Below, piece after piece: positions 1 through 7,169 of a stretch of DNA of 15,498 nucleotides. The translations under genes were made by a program, and so were the position numbers. A model generated the notes under the pieces. It searched no databases, had not been told where the DNA came from, and was given only the letters and a program-made list of their open reading frames with translations. This stretch comes from Oxalobacter formigenes (GTDB lineage: Bacteria > Pseudomonadota > Gammaproteobacteria > Burkholderiales > Burkholderiaceae_D). The stretch's first letter is position 1, and each line of letters begins with the position of its first letter. The stretch covers positions 1 through 15,498 of the forward strand of contig JAHYZB010000044.1 in assembly GCA_019424645.1 (NCBI GenBank). The letters are read 5' to 3'.

Positions 1-655
1 CCGCTTCTGCATTGGAAGCAACCGCCTGTCTCATAATATTGGGATAATTCTGGTTCAGCCATCCCTGACACTGGGCAAGCGCCTGCGAATGCGCACAAAT
101 GGAGTTTACGCCATCCATGTTTCCTGACAGCGTCATCAAACTATGATGAATGGGAATGGAAACCTCACTGCTGATCGTTAATGGTGTCTGCATCAGGAGA
201 TCCAATGTCCGGCTGATCGCACCTTCCGTGGAATTTTCAATCGGTACAACACCGAAATCAGCCGTTCCGGCTTCCGCCGCCCGAAAAACTTCATCAATCG
301 AGGCGCAAGGAATGGCATTGATCGACTTGCCGAAATGCTGGTAAACCGCCTGTTCGGAAAAAGTGCCTTCCGGTCCGAGATAAGCGACGATCACTTTCTT
401 TTCCAGCGAACGGCATGCCGACATGATTTCGCGGAAAATGGTTTGCAATTCATTATTGCCCAGAGGACCGGGATTTCTCTCGGCAATCCCTCTTAAAACC
501 TGTGCTTCCCTTTCAGGGCGGAAGACAGGGGCATCGACCGTGTTCTTGACGTGACCGACTTCCTGTGCCACACGCGCCCTACGATTTAACAAATCCAGTA
601 ACTGGGCATCAATAGCGTCAATTTGATCCCGCAAAGGTTTCAGCAATTTTTCCAT
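1..655 (-). CDS. pheA: Bifunctional chorismate mutase / prephenate dehydratase (P-protein), N-terminal 218 residues
   Basis: The protein converts chorismate to prephenate and then to phenylpyruvate, the committed steps of phenylalanine synthesis in the cytoplasm. The gene runs off the left edge of the window, so only about 218 residues are seen. Residues 1-85 form an AroQ-type chorismate mutase helix bundle: R9, R26, K37 and E50 align by eye with the active-site R11, R28, K39 and E52 of E. coli PheA. A prephenate dehydratase domain starts near residue 88 with VAYLGPEGTFSEQAV, followed by VVPIENSTEGAI at about 136-147. The distal dehydratase motif and the ACT regulatory domain lie outside the window. 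The ATG at 655 is the earliest possible start, because an in-frame TGA lies one codon upstream of it; no clear Shine-Dalgarno is visible. It follows serC by 137 bp on the same strand, as in the gyrA-serC-pheA cluster of Burkholderiales. Confidence 0.95.
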   Translation of the reverse strand, partial: MEKLLKPLRDQIDAIDAQLLDLLNRRARVAQEVGHVKNTVDAPVFRPEREAQVLRGIAERNPGPLGNNELQTIFREIMSACRSLEKKVIVAYLGPEGTFSEQAVYQHFGKSINAIPCASIDEVFRAAEAGTADFGVVPIENSTEGAISRTLDLLMQTPLTISSEVSIPIHHSLMTLSGNMDGVNSICAHSQALAQCQGWLNQNYPNIMRQAVASNAEA

Positions 656-698
656 GAATCACAAACAATAAGAAAATGAAATAACAGAACAATCGGAC

Positions 699-722
699 AA
701 AAACAGCGATATCGAAATATCG
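699..722 (-). terminator. Possible weak intrinsic terminator or attenuator between serC and pheA
   Basis: Read on the minus strand, a 6-bp AT-rich stem (CGATAT / ATATCG, bases 707-722) with a TTCG loop is followed after a short CTG by a run of five T (699-703). This is the general form of a rho-independent terminator, but the stem is short and contains only two G-C pairs. It would sit after serC and before pheA, so it may only lower readthrough. No distinct pheA promoter was recognised in the 137-bp gap. Confidence 0.35.
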
Positions 723-791
723 GGAAAGGCTTATTGTAAGACAGAAATACCCCAACATCCCAGTTTCAAACGTTCAGAGATTTTTATCGAT

Positions 792-1877
792 TCAATGATT
801 CTGCTGAAAAGCCTGCATAAAAGCAATCAGCGCACGAACACCTTCGACAGGCATGGCATTGTAAAGGGACGCCCGCATTCCCCCAACAGCACGATGCCCC
901 TTGATCTGCAATATTCCATTTTTCGCCGCTTCACTGATGAACACTTCGTTCAATGACTCGTCAGCAAGAAAAAACGGAACATTCATTCTGGAGCGACTGT
1001 CGGCCGCTACATCATTACGGTAAAAGTCGCTCCTGTCGATAAAGTCATACAGCAGCGAGGACTTTTCAATACTCGCCTGCTCCATACGATCGACGCCACC
1101 CTGTTTTTTAAGCCATTTCAAAACAAGACCACAAATATAGATGGCATAAGTCGGAGGTGTATTGAACATGGAATGATTGTCCGCGACGTTTTTCCAGTTG
1201 AATACAGAAGGACAGCAAGAAAGAGCATGTCCGATCAGATCGTCACGAACGATCACAACCGTCAAACCCGCCTGCCCCATATTTTTCTGGGCACAGGCAA
1301 AAACCACGCCATATTTTGAAAAATCGACCTGTCGGGAGAGTATTTCCGACGACATATCAGAGACCAGCGGCACAGCTCCGGTATCGGGAGTGAAATGAAA
1401 CTGGTTGCCATTGATCGTCTCATTTGAACAGATATGCACGTAAGCGGCATTGGTTGTCAAACGCCAGTCTTCCCTAGCGGGTACATTCCGGAAACAGGCT
1501 TTGGAAGACGAAGCGGCAATGTTGACGTTGCCATATTTTTCCGCTTCATCAAGAGATTTTCCCGACCAGATACCGGTATGAACAAAATCGATTGTGGATT
1601 CAATACCTTCACGACCAAGCAGATTCAGGGGAATGATGGCATTCATGGCCGTGGCACCGCCCTGCATGAAAAGGATATGGTGAGTTTCGGGAACCTTGAG
1701 CAGTTCCCTGAGATCGTCCCGTGTCTGCTTCAGGATCGATTTGAATGGCGGACTGCGGTGACTCATTTCCATCACCGACAGTCCGGTATCGTTCCAGTCC
1801 AGCATTTCAGCAGAAGCCTGTTTCAGTACCTCTTCAGGCAACATGGCAGGCCCTGCTGAAAAGTTATAGGAACGCAT
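792..1877 (-). CDS. serC: Phosphoserine aminotransferase
   Basis: This PLP enzyme transaminates 3-phosphohydroxypyruvate with glutamate to give phosphoserine (serine synthesis) and acts on the equivalent intermediate of pyridoxal phosphate synthesis. The N-terminus has the family signature YNFSAGPAMLP. The cofactor lysine lies in ACAQKNMGQAG (Lys198 in the 361-residue product). HRAVGGMRASLYNAM near the C-terminus is also typical. The length matches the family (about 360). I chose the ATG at 1877, which overlaps the gyrA TGA by one base (TGATG) and has a purine-rich AAGAGAAAGAG just upstream. A GTG one codon earlier (1880) could also serve and would add one residue. The overlap suggests translational coupling with gyrA. 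Confidence 0.96.
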   Translation of the reverse strand: MRSYNFSAGPAMLPEEVLKQASAEMLDWNDTGLSVMEMSHRSPPFKSILKQTRDDLRELLKVPETHHILFMQGGATAMNAIIPLNLLGREGIESTIDFVHTGIWSGKSLDEAEKYGNVNIAASSSKACFRNVPAREDWRLTTNAAYVHICSNETINGNQFHFTPDTGAVPLVSDMSSEILSRQVDFSKYGVVFACAQKNMGQAGLTVVIVRDDLIGHALSCCPSVFNWKNVADNHSMFNTPPTYAIYICGLVLKWLKKQGGVDRMEQASIEKSSLLYDFIDRSDFYRNDVAADSRSRMNVPFFLADESLNEVFISEAAKNGILQIKGHRAVGGMRASLYNAMPVEGVRALIAFMQAFQQNH

Positions 1878-4513
1878 CACTCTTTCTCTTGCTGATCGCC
1901 TTCTTCTTCGGACACTTCCGGAATTTCATCCTCGATATCGGATTCCAGAATACGCTGCAAACCGCTCAATGCCGTCCCTTCTTCCACCGCGATCAGTGTT
2001 ACGCCTTGCGTAGCACGTCCCATTTCACGAATTTCCGAAACACGGGTACGGATGAGAACGCCACCTGTCGTAATGAGCATGATTTCATCATTTTCATTGA
2101 CCAGTGTCGCGGCAACAACCTTGCCGTTACGTTCCGACGTCTGGATAGCGATCATGCCTTTTGTACCCCGACCGTGACGGGTATATTCGGCTATAGGAGT
2201 CCGCTTGCCGAATCCGTTTTCAGTCGCCGTCAGAACGGACTGGCTCTCATCACCGGCCACCAGCATGGCAATCACTTTCTGGTCGTCTTCCAGATTCATG
2301 CCACGGACACCGCGAGCGGTTCTGCCCATTGGACGGACGTCGTTTTCATCGAAGCGAACCGCCTTGCCTGCATCCGAGAAAAGCATGACATCGTGTTTGC
2401 CGTCCGTCAAAGCGGCGCCGATCAGGTAATCCCCCTCATCCAGCCCGACAGCGATAATACCGGCTTTACGCGGGTTACTGAAATCGGTCAGTGACGTCTT
2501 CTTGACCGTTCCCTGACTGGTCGCCATGAAAATGTAGTGATTGTCCGGGAAATTCCGGTTTTCACCCGACAACGGCAGAATGACCGTGATTTTTTCATCC
2601 CCCTGCAGAGGGAACATATTGACGATCGGCTTGCCACGTGAATTACGTGAACCCTGCGGCACTTCCCAAACCTTCAGCCAGTACATTCTGCCGCGGTCCG
2701 AGAAACAGAGGATATAGTCATGCGTATTGGCAATGAACAGCTGATCCACCCAATCGTCTTCCTTGGTAGCCGTTGCCATCCGGCCCCGTCCACCCCGTTT
2801 CTGTGCACGATATTCGGATAGAGGCTGGGATTTGAAATAACCGGTATGGGAAAGGGTTACAACCATATCCTGAGGCGTAATCAGATCTTCAGTTTCCAGA
2901 TCACTGGCATTCAATTCGATATCCGAACGGCGAACGTCTTTTGTCTTTTCACCGTATTCACCGATAACCTGCTTCAATTCATCGTCGATAATCGCCAGAA
3001 CGCGCTCGGGTTTCGACAGGATATCGAGCAACTCGGCAATCTGCGCCATAACGTCGCCGTATTCGTTCAGGATCTTGTCCTGTTCCAGACCGGTCAACCG
3101 CTGCAGGCGCATCTGGAGAATTTCTGTCGCCTGTTCTTCCGACAATCTGTAAAGTCCATCTGTCTGGACGCCAAACATCTTTGGCAAACCTTCAGGACGG
3201 AAATCATCAATACTGTTGGCATGATCCGCACCAGTACGTTCCAGCATGGATTTGACCAGAGACGAATTCCACGAACGGGACATCAATTCCTGTCTTGCAA
3301 TCGGAGGCGTTGGAGCCGCGCGGATAATAGCGATGAAATCATCAATATTTGCCAGTGCAACTGCCAGGCCTTCCAGGACATGGCCACGTTCCCTGGCTTT
3401 TCTCAATTCAAAAATTGTGCGGCGGGTAACGACTTCACGGCGATGGGCCAGAAAGCATTCCAGCATTTGTTTCAGGTTCAGCAACTTCGGCTGACCATCA
3501 ACCAGAGCAACCATATTCATGCCAAAGGTGTCCTGCAACTGGGTCTGTTTGTACAGATTGTTCAGAACAACTTCAGGCACTTCATTGCGTTTCAGCTCGA
3601 TAACGACGCGCATGCCCGATTTGTCGGACTCGTCACGAATATCGGAAATGCCGTCGAGTTTCTTTTCACGAACACTCTCGGCGATGCGTTCCAGCAAATT
3701 TTTCTTGTTGACCTGATAAGGCAGTTCATCAACGATAATTGCCTGACGGCCATCACGCCCATACTCTTCAAAGTGCGTCTTGGCACGCATGACAACACGA
3801 CCACGCCCCGTCCGGTATCCTTCACGAACTCCCGAGACACCATAAATGATGCCGCCTGTCGGAAAATCCGGTGCCGGAATAATGTCGATCAGTTCATCGA
3901 TAGTACAGTCAGGCTGATGAAGCAGCTGCAAGGCGCCATTGATCACTTCAACCAGATTGTGAGGAGGGATATTGGTTGCCATACCGACAGCAATACCGGA
4001 TGAGCCATTGATCAGCAGATTGGGAATTCTTGTCGGCAAAACGGAAGGTTCTTTTTCCTTGCCATCGTAGTTGGGAACGAAATCGATCGTTTCCTTGTCG
4101 ATATCAGCCAGCATTTCCTCGGAAATCCGGTCAAGACGACATTCCGTATAACGCATGGCGGCCGCAGCGTCGCCATCAATCGAACCGAAATTACCCTGTC
4201 CGTCCACCAGCGTATAACGCAGTGAAAAGTCCTGGGCCATACGAACCAGCGTATCGTAAATGGACTGGTCGCCGTGAGGGTGATATTTACCCATGACCTC
4301 ACCGACGACACGCGCACACTTCACATAAGGCCGGTTCCAGGAATTGTTCATCTCGTGCATACCGAACAACACCCGGCGATGCACCGGCTTCAGACCGTCC
4401 CGGACGTCGGGAAGCGCTCTGCCCACGATAACGCTCATCGCGTAATCGAGGTAACTTTTACGCATTTCATCTTCCAGGGAAATAGAAATGGTTTCTTTTG
4501 CAAATTGATCCAT
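1877..4513 (-). CDS. gyrA: DNA gyrase subunit A
   Basis: GyrA is the DNA-cleaving and rejoining subunit of gyrase, which with GyrB introduces negative supercoils using ATP. It has 878 residues (E. coli 875), and numbering in the N-terminal part matches E. coli directly. The catalytic tyrosine is Y122 in AAAMRYTECR. The winged-helix/tower core runs to about residue 530, followed by the beta-pinwheel C-terminal domain. That domain carries a GyrA box QKRGGRG at 571-577, which separates it from ParC. The C-terminus is a Glu/Asp-rich tail. In the quinolone-determining region (YHPHGDQSIYD), position 83 is Gln instead of the usual Ser or Thr, while Asp87 is kept. gyrA is the first gene of the minus-strand run and overlaps serC by one base. 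Only a weak AGAAG Shine-Dalgarno is visible, and it lies inside an inverted repeat. Confidence 0.98.
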   Translation of the reverse strand: MDQFAKETISISLEDEMRKSYLDYAMSVIVGRALPDVRDGLKPVHRRVLFGMHEMNNSWNRPYVKCARVVGEVMGKYHPHGDQSIYDTLVRMAQDFSLRYTLVDGQGNFGSIDGDAAAAMRYTECRLDRISEEMLADIDKETIDFVPNYDGKEKEPSVLPTRIPNLLINGSSGIAVGMATNIPPHNLVEVINGALQLLHQPDCTIDELIDIIPAPDFPTGGIIYGVSGVREGYRTGRGRVVMRAKTHFEEYGRDGRQAIIVDELPYQVNKKNLLERIAESVREKKLDGISDIRDESDKSGMRVVIELKRNEVPEVVLNNLYKQTQLQDTFGMNMVALVDGQPKLLNLKQMLECFLAHRREVVTRRTIFELRKARERGHVLEGLAVALANIDDFIAIIRAAPTPPIARQELMSRSWNSSLVKSMLERTGADHANSIDDFRPEGLPKMFGVQTDGLYRLSEEQATEILQMRLQRLTGLEQDKILNEYGDVMAQIAELLDILSKPERVLAIIDDELKQVIGEYGEKTKDVRRSDIELNASDLETEDLITPQDMVVTLSHTGYFKSQPLSEYRAQKRGGRGRMATATKEDDWVDQLFIANTHDYILCFSDRGRMYWLKVWEVPQGSRNSRGKPIVNMFPLQGDEKITVILPLSGENRNFPDNHYIFMATSQGTVKKTSLTDFSNPRKAGIIAVGLDEGDYLIGAALTDGKHDVMLFSDAGKAVRFDENDVRPMGRTARGVRGMNLEDDQKVIAMLVAGDESQSVLTATENGFGKRTPIAEYTRHGRGTKGMIAIQTSERNGKVVAATLVNENDEIMLITTGGVLIRTRVSEIREMGRATQGVTLIAVEEGTALSGLQRILESDIEDEIPEVSEEEGDQQEKE

Positions 4514-4521
4514 GAGATTAC

Positions 4522-4536
4522 TTCTGTCGGACAGAA
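4522..4536 (-). promoter_or_regulatory. Inverted repeat over the gyrA ribosome-binding region
   Basis: TTCTGTC-G-GACAGAA is a perfect dyad with 7-bp arms and one central base. Its near edge lies 8 bases upstream of the gyrA ATG, and its last bases contribute to the purine-rich AGAAG that is the best Shine-Dalgarno candidate. As RNA it could form a 6-bp stem with a 3-nt loop. As DNA it could be an operator. Its function is not known to me. Confidence 0.4.
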
Positions 4537-4908
4537 AGAATTTGGTTTAAATACAAAAATTCCGTTTAATTTACAGAATAGTAGAATATGATTTTACCAC
4601 GGTCATATTGCATTCTTTTTGAAATGGCATAATCAATCACAAGTAATTATTTTCATTTGATTTTTGTTACTTATAAACAAGGTTTTACTTGATTTTTCCA
4701 TCTCAGCGATATATATAAGTAAACGCAGTGGTCATTAATGTTTTTTACCTGCTGAGAATCTGACCAATCGGTTGCGAAAAAGCTACAAATTGATAATAAA
4801 AGCTGATTTAATAAACAAAATAGAAAATTGTTTGAACTTCTTGGGTTATCTAGCAATCTTCAATGTGTCAGAATAGCTGTAAACGCATTATTAGAAAAAA
4901 ATCGAATC

Positions 4909-4914
4909 TATAAT
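4909..4914 (+). promoter_or_regulatory. Likely ompA promoter (-10 element)
   Basis: A perfect TATAAT lies 85 bp upstream of the ompA ATG in AT-rich DNA. No good -35 hexamer is found at 16-18 bp (CATTAT at 17 bp), so strength may come from an AT-rich upstream element or an activator. The predicted transcript would have a leader of about 78 nt. Confidence 0.55.
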
Positions 4915-4998
4915 GTGATTCTCATGTTATTGTAATTTCGACGTTAGAAAGAAATGCATGCGCAGCCTGCTGCGGATATCTCAACTAAGAGGATAAAT

Positions 4999-5622
4999 AT
5001 GAATAAATTGCTTAAAGTTATTTTCGCTGCATCCGCAGTTGTTGCAGCCTCTGCTTCGGCACAGACGATGACCGAATATATGGCTAAAAAACCATATAGC
5101 GGTTACCTGCAGACCCAACGCGACACCATCGTTCGCAGCGGTACTGGTCTGTGCTGGCATACCGGCTACTGGACCCCAGCTGACGCTGTTCCAGGTTGCG
5201 ATGGTCCTTTGACCCAGCCAGTTGCAGCTGCTCCAGTTGCAGTAGCACCTGTTCCAACAGCTGAAAAAGTAACTTACGCTGCTGATGCATTCTTCGATTT
5301 CGACAAATCCATTGTCAAACCAGAAGGTAAGGCAAAACTGGACGAACTGATCAAAGCCCTCTCCGGTATGGATACCGAAGTTATCGTTGCCGTTGGTCAC
5401 ACCGACTGGATTGGTACTGATGCATACAACCAGAAACTGTCTGAACGTCGTGCCAAAGCAGTCAAGGCATATCTGGTATCCAAAGGTGTACCTGCCGACA
5501 AGATCTTTACCGAAGGCAAAGGCAAGAAACAGCCAATCGCCAGCAACAAGACCCGCGAAGGACGTGCTAAAAACCGTCGCGTTGAAGTCGAAGTTGTTGC
5601 AAACCGCGGCGCAAGATCCTAA
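4999..5622 (+). CDS. ompA: OmpA-family outer membrane / peptidoglycan-binding protein
   Basis: This is a 207-residue envelope protein. A Sec signal peptide spans about residues 1-21 (Lys near the N-terminus, a hydrophobic core, cleavage expected after ASA). A short segment with two cysteines (LCWHTGYW, GCDG) and a Pro/Ala/Val-rich linker follow. The C-terminal OmpA-like domain starts near YAADAFFDFDKS and contains GHTDWIGTDAYNQKLSERRA, the motif that binds diaminopimelate of peptidoglycan. There is no room for the eight-stranded barrel of enteric OmpA; small OmpA proteins with the CW-TGYWTP segment are common in Burkholderiales. The start is set by AGAGGA five bases upstream and by the signal peptide; an in-frame ATG at 4954 would bury the signal peptide. 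Proline is mostly CCA and codon choice is narrower than in the neighbours, which fits very high expression. It has its own promoter and terminator. Confidence 0.92.
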   Translation: MNKLLKVIFAASAVVAASASAQTMTEYMAKKPYSGYLQTQRDTIVRSGTGLCWHTGYWTPADAVPGCDGPLTQPVAAAPVAVAPVPTAEKVTYAADAFFDFDKSIVKPEGKAKLDELIKALSGMDTEVIVAVGHTDWIGTDAYNQKLSERRAKAVKAYLVSKGVPADKIFTEGKGKKQPIASNKTREGRAKNRRVEVEVVANRGARS

Positions 5623-5641
5623 TCGGTTTTTCGCCCAACAC

Positions 5642-5673
5642 AAAAACCCCGCCTCTGCGGGGTTTTTTGTTTT
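5642..5673 (+). terminator. Strong intrinsic terminator of ompA
   Basis: An 11-bp stem (AAAAACCCCGC / GCGGGGTTTTT) closes a CTCT loop and runs into six T plus a further TTTT. It starts 20 bases after the ompA stop and separates this abundant transcript from ubiG. Confidence 0.93.
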
Positions 5674-5680
5674 CTGACGA

Positions 5681-5686
5681 TATAAT
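5681..5686 (+). promoter_or_regulatory. Possible ubiG promoter (-10 element)
   Basis: A perfect TATAAT lies just after the ompA terminator and 29 bp before the ubiG ATG, so the leader would be short. The expected -35 position falls in the terminator stem and does not match consensus. The assignment rests on the -10 and on the need for a promoter after the terminator. Confidence 0.4.
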
Positions 5687-5715
5687 GATACTTTGTCGCT
5701 ACCATCGACATCGTC

Positions 5716-6411
5716 ATGAATCACGATACTTCAGAACTGAACAAATTCAATGCCGTAGCGGATAGCTGGTGGGATCCAAAGGGAAACTTCCGGCCATTGC
5801 ACGATATGAACCCGGTCCGGCTTGACTGGATAAAGACGCATGTATCCCTCGAAAACAGGGATGTGCTCGACATTGGCTGCGGCGGTGGAATCCTGTCCGA
5901 GTCACTGGCAAAAGAGAAAGCCGTCGTTACCGGAATCGATCTGGCTGCCAATGCGATTGAGACAGCGCGTTCACACAGCATTGAATCGAACCTGCCGATA
6001 CGCTATCTCATCAGTTCAGCAGAAGAACTTGCCAATAATGAACCCGCGAAATACGATGTCGTTACCTGCATGGAACTGCTGGAACACGTTCCCGATCCCT
6101 CTTCGATTGTCACAGCGTGTTCCCGGTTGGTAAAACCGGGTGGGATGATTTTCTTTTCGACTCTTAACCGGAACGTCAAATCGTTTTGCCATGCGATAAT
6201 CGGCGCTGAATATATTCTGCGTTTATTACCGAAAGGGACTCATGACTTCCAGCGCTTTTTGACACCGGCTGAGCTTTCACGTTTTGTTCGTTCCGCCGGG
6301 TTGACACTAACTGCAATAACAGGAATGACATGCGATTTGCAGGCAAAAAAATTCAGTCTCAGTAAAAATACCCAAATCAACTATATGCTCGCCTGTACGA
6401 AACAGGTCTGA
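5716..6411 (+). CDS. ubiG: Ubiquinone biosynthesis O-methyltransferase
   Basis: UbiG is the SAM-dependent enzyme that makes both O-methylations of the ubiquinone ring, at the inner face of the cytoplasmic membrane. It has 231 residues, near the family norm of about 240. Features seen: the N-terminal WWDPKGNFRPLHDMNPVRL typical of UbiG, then the class I methyltransferase motif I VLDIGCGGGILSESLA at about 50-65 and the acidic motif II residue in VTGIDLA. VVTCMELLEHVPDP is the post-motif region, and GTHDFQRFLTP lies in the C-terminal part. No clear Shine-Dalgarno precedes the ATG. gph follows eight bases after the stop, so the two are probably co-transcribed. Confidence 0.96.
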   Translation: MNHDTSELNKFNAVADSWWDPKGNFRPLHDMNPVRLDWIKTHVSLENRDVLDIGCGGGILSESLAKEKAVVTGIDLAANAIETARSHSIESNLPIRYLISSAEELANNEPAKYDVVTCMELLEHVPDPSSIVTACSRLVKPGGMIFFSTLNRNVKSFCHAIIGAEYILRLLPKGTHDFQRFLTPAELSRFVRSAGLTLTAITGMTCDLQAKKFSLSKNTQINYMLACTKQV

Positions 6412-6419
6412 TTCTTTCT

Positions 6420-7100
6420 ATGACGCCACCTTGCCCGCTTTTGAAAAAACCCAAAATTGTTCTGTTCGACCTGGATGGAACCCTTGTCGACTCAGCTCCC
6501 GATCTTGCAGCCGCTATTAATGCCGTACGTGTTGAAAGAGGACTGGATGCCGTTCCTTACGAACAACTTCGGCCAGTAGCCTCGGCAGGAGCGCCCGGAC
6601 TGATCAAGGCAGCCTTTCAGTTAACACAGCAGGATGCTTTATACGCCACATTGCGCGAACGTTTTCTGTCATCTTATGCAAACAATATTGCCATCAAGAC
6701 AACCCTGTTTGCAGGCATTCCGGAATTGTTGAAACAGTTGAGAGAAACCGGAATTGGCTGGGGTATTGTCACCAATAAGGTCAGCAGCCTGACTCATCCT
6801 CTCGTCAAAAAAATCGGACTCGAAGATGCCGACTGCGTCATCTCAGGCGATACGGCAGCTCGCGCAAAACCGTATCCTGACCCGCTTTTTGCGGCCGCAG
6901 AAGCACTTGATGTCGCGCCCGAAGATTGCTGGTTTGTCGGCGACGATTTGCGGGATATCACAGCGGGTAAATCAGCAGGAACAGCCACCATTGCTGCGCA
7001 ATGGGGATATTGTACCGATCCCCATACCTGGAACGCTGACTTCCTCGCGGAGAAACCTTCGCAGATACTGGATCTGATCAATACGCTGTCAGCGAGCTGA
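6420..7100 (+). CDS. gph: Phosphoglycolate phosphatase (HAD superfamily)
   Basis: The 226-residue HAD hydrolase is expected to dephosphorylate 2-phosphoglycolate, a by-product of DNA repair and oxygenase chemistry. HAD motifs are all present: motif I FDLDGTLVDS with nucleophile D17 and general acid D19, motif II VTNK (T118), the motif III lysine in ARAKPYPDP (K150), and motif IV VGDDLRD (D175/D176). The helical cap between motifs I and II fits subfamily IA. The length and the position directly after ubiG match Gph of other Burkholderiales; E. coli Gph is somewhat longer (252). Substrate specificity cannot be proved from the sequence, since related HAD enzymes act on other phosphates. Confidence 0.9.
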   Translation: MTPPCPLLKKPKIVLFDLDGTLVDSAPDLAAAINAVRVERGLDAVPYEQLRPVASAGAPGLIKAAFQLTQQDALYATLRERFLSSYANNIAIKTTLFAGIPELLKQLRETGIGWGIVTNKVSSLTHPLVKKIGLEDADCVISGDTAARAKPYPDPLFAAAEALDVAPEDCWFVGDDLRDITAGKSAGTATIAAQWGYCTDPHTWNADFLAEKPSQILDLINTLSAS

Positions 7101-7125
7101 AAAGCCATCTGTATTGTCACATAGC

Positions 7126-7154
7126 AAAAAAGCCAGCGACAAGCTGGCTTTTTT
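7126..7154. terminator. Bidirectional intrinsic terminator between gph and metK
   Basis: A perfect 12-bp stem, AAAAAAGCCAGC / GCTGGCTTTTTT, surrounds a 5-base loop. The A-run and T-run flank the GC stem symmetrically, so it reads as hairpin plus six T on both strands. It lies 25 bp after the gph stop and 15 bp beyond the metK stop, ending both convergent transcripts. Confidence 0.93.
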
Positions 7155-7169
7155 GTTGTTTCAAAACGA

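Larger units (their letters stand above)
4514..4998. other. AT-rich divergent intergenic region between gyrA and ompA
   Basis: This 485-bp region has no convincing gene. The only sizeable reading frame (4671-4856, minus) resembles no protein family and lacks a ribosome-binding site. It holds a 15-bp inverted repeat at the gyrA translation start (4522-4536). The ompA promoter -10 lies at 4909-4914. A small GC-rich hairpin (CGCAG-CCTG-CTGCG, 4961-4974) falls in the expected ompA leader, where it could stabilise the mRNA. The ompA Shine-Dalgarno AGAGGA is at 4988-4993. I could not settle on a gyrA promoter. The rest, about 4600-4880, is AT-rich without a pattern I recognise. Confidence 0.6.

Noticed and set aside
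1878..1880. GTG start for serC one codon upstream
   Set aside because: Possible, but the ATG at 1877 forms the usual TGATG overlap and matches the family N-terminus.
2846..4003. Long plus-strand open frame (385 codons) opposite gyrA
   Set aside because: It is antisense to a certain gyrA, has no family resemblance, and reflects the codon bias of the real gene. The same holds for 1745-2494.
4671..4856. 61-codon minus-strand frame in the gyrA-ompA gap
   Set aside because: It has no Shine-Dalgarno and no recognisable domain; it is a chance frame in AT-rich DNA.
4954..4998. N-terminal extension of the OmpA-family protein from the ATG at 4954
   Set aside because: It would place 15 residues before a clear signal peptide, and the ATG at 4999 has a well-placed AGAGGA.
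4981..5724. 247-codon minus-strand frame opposite ompA
   Set aside because: It is a shadow of the strongly codon-biased ompA gene and runs through its terminator.
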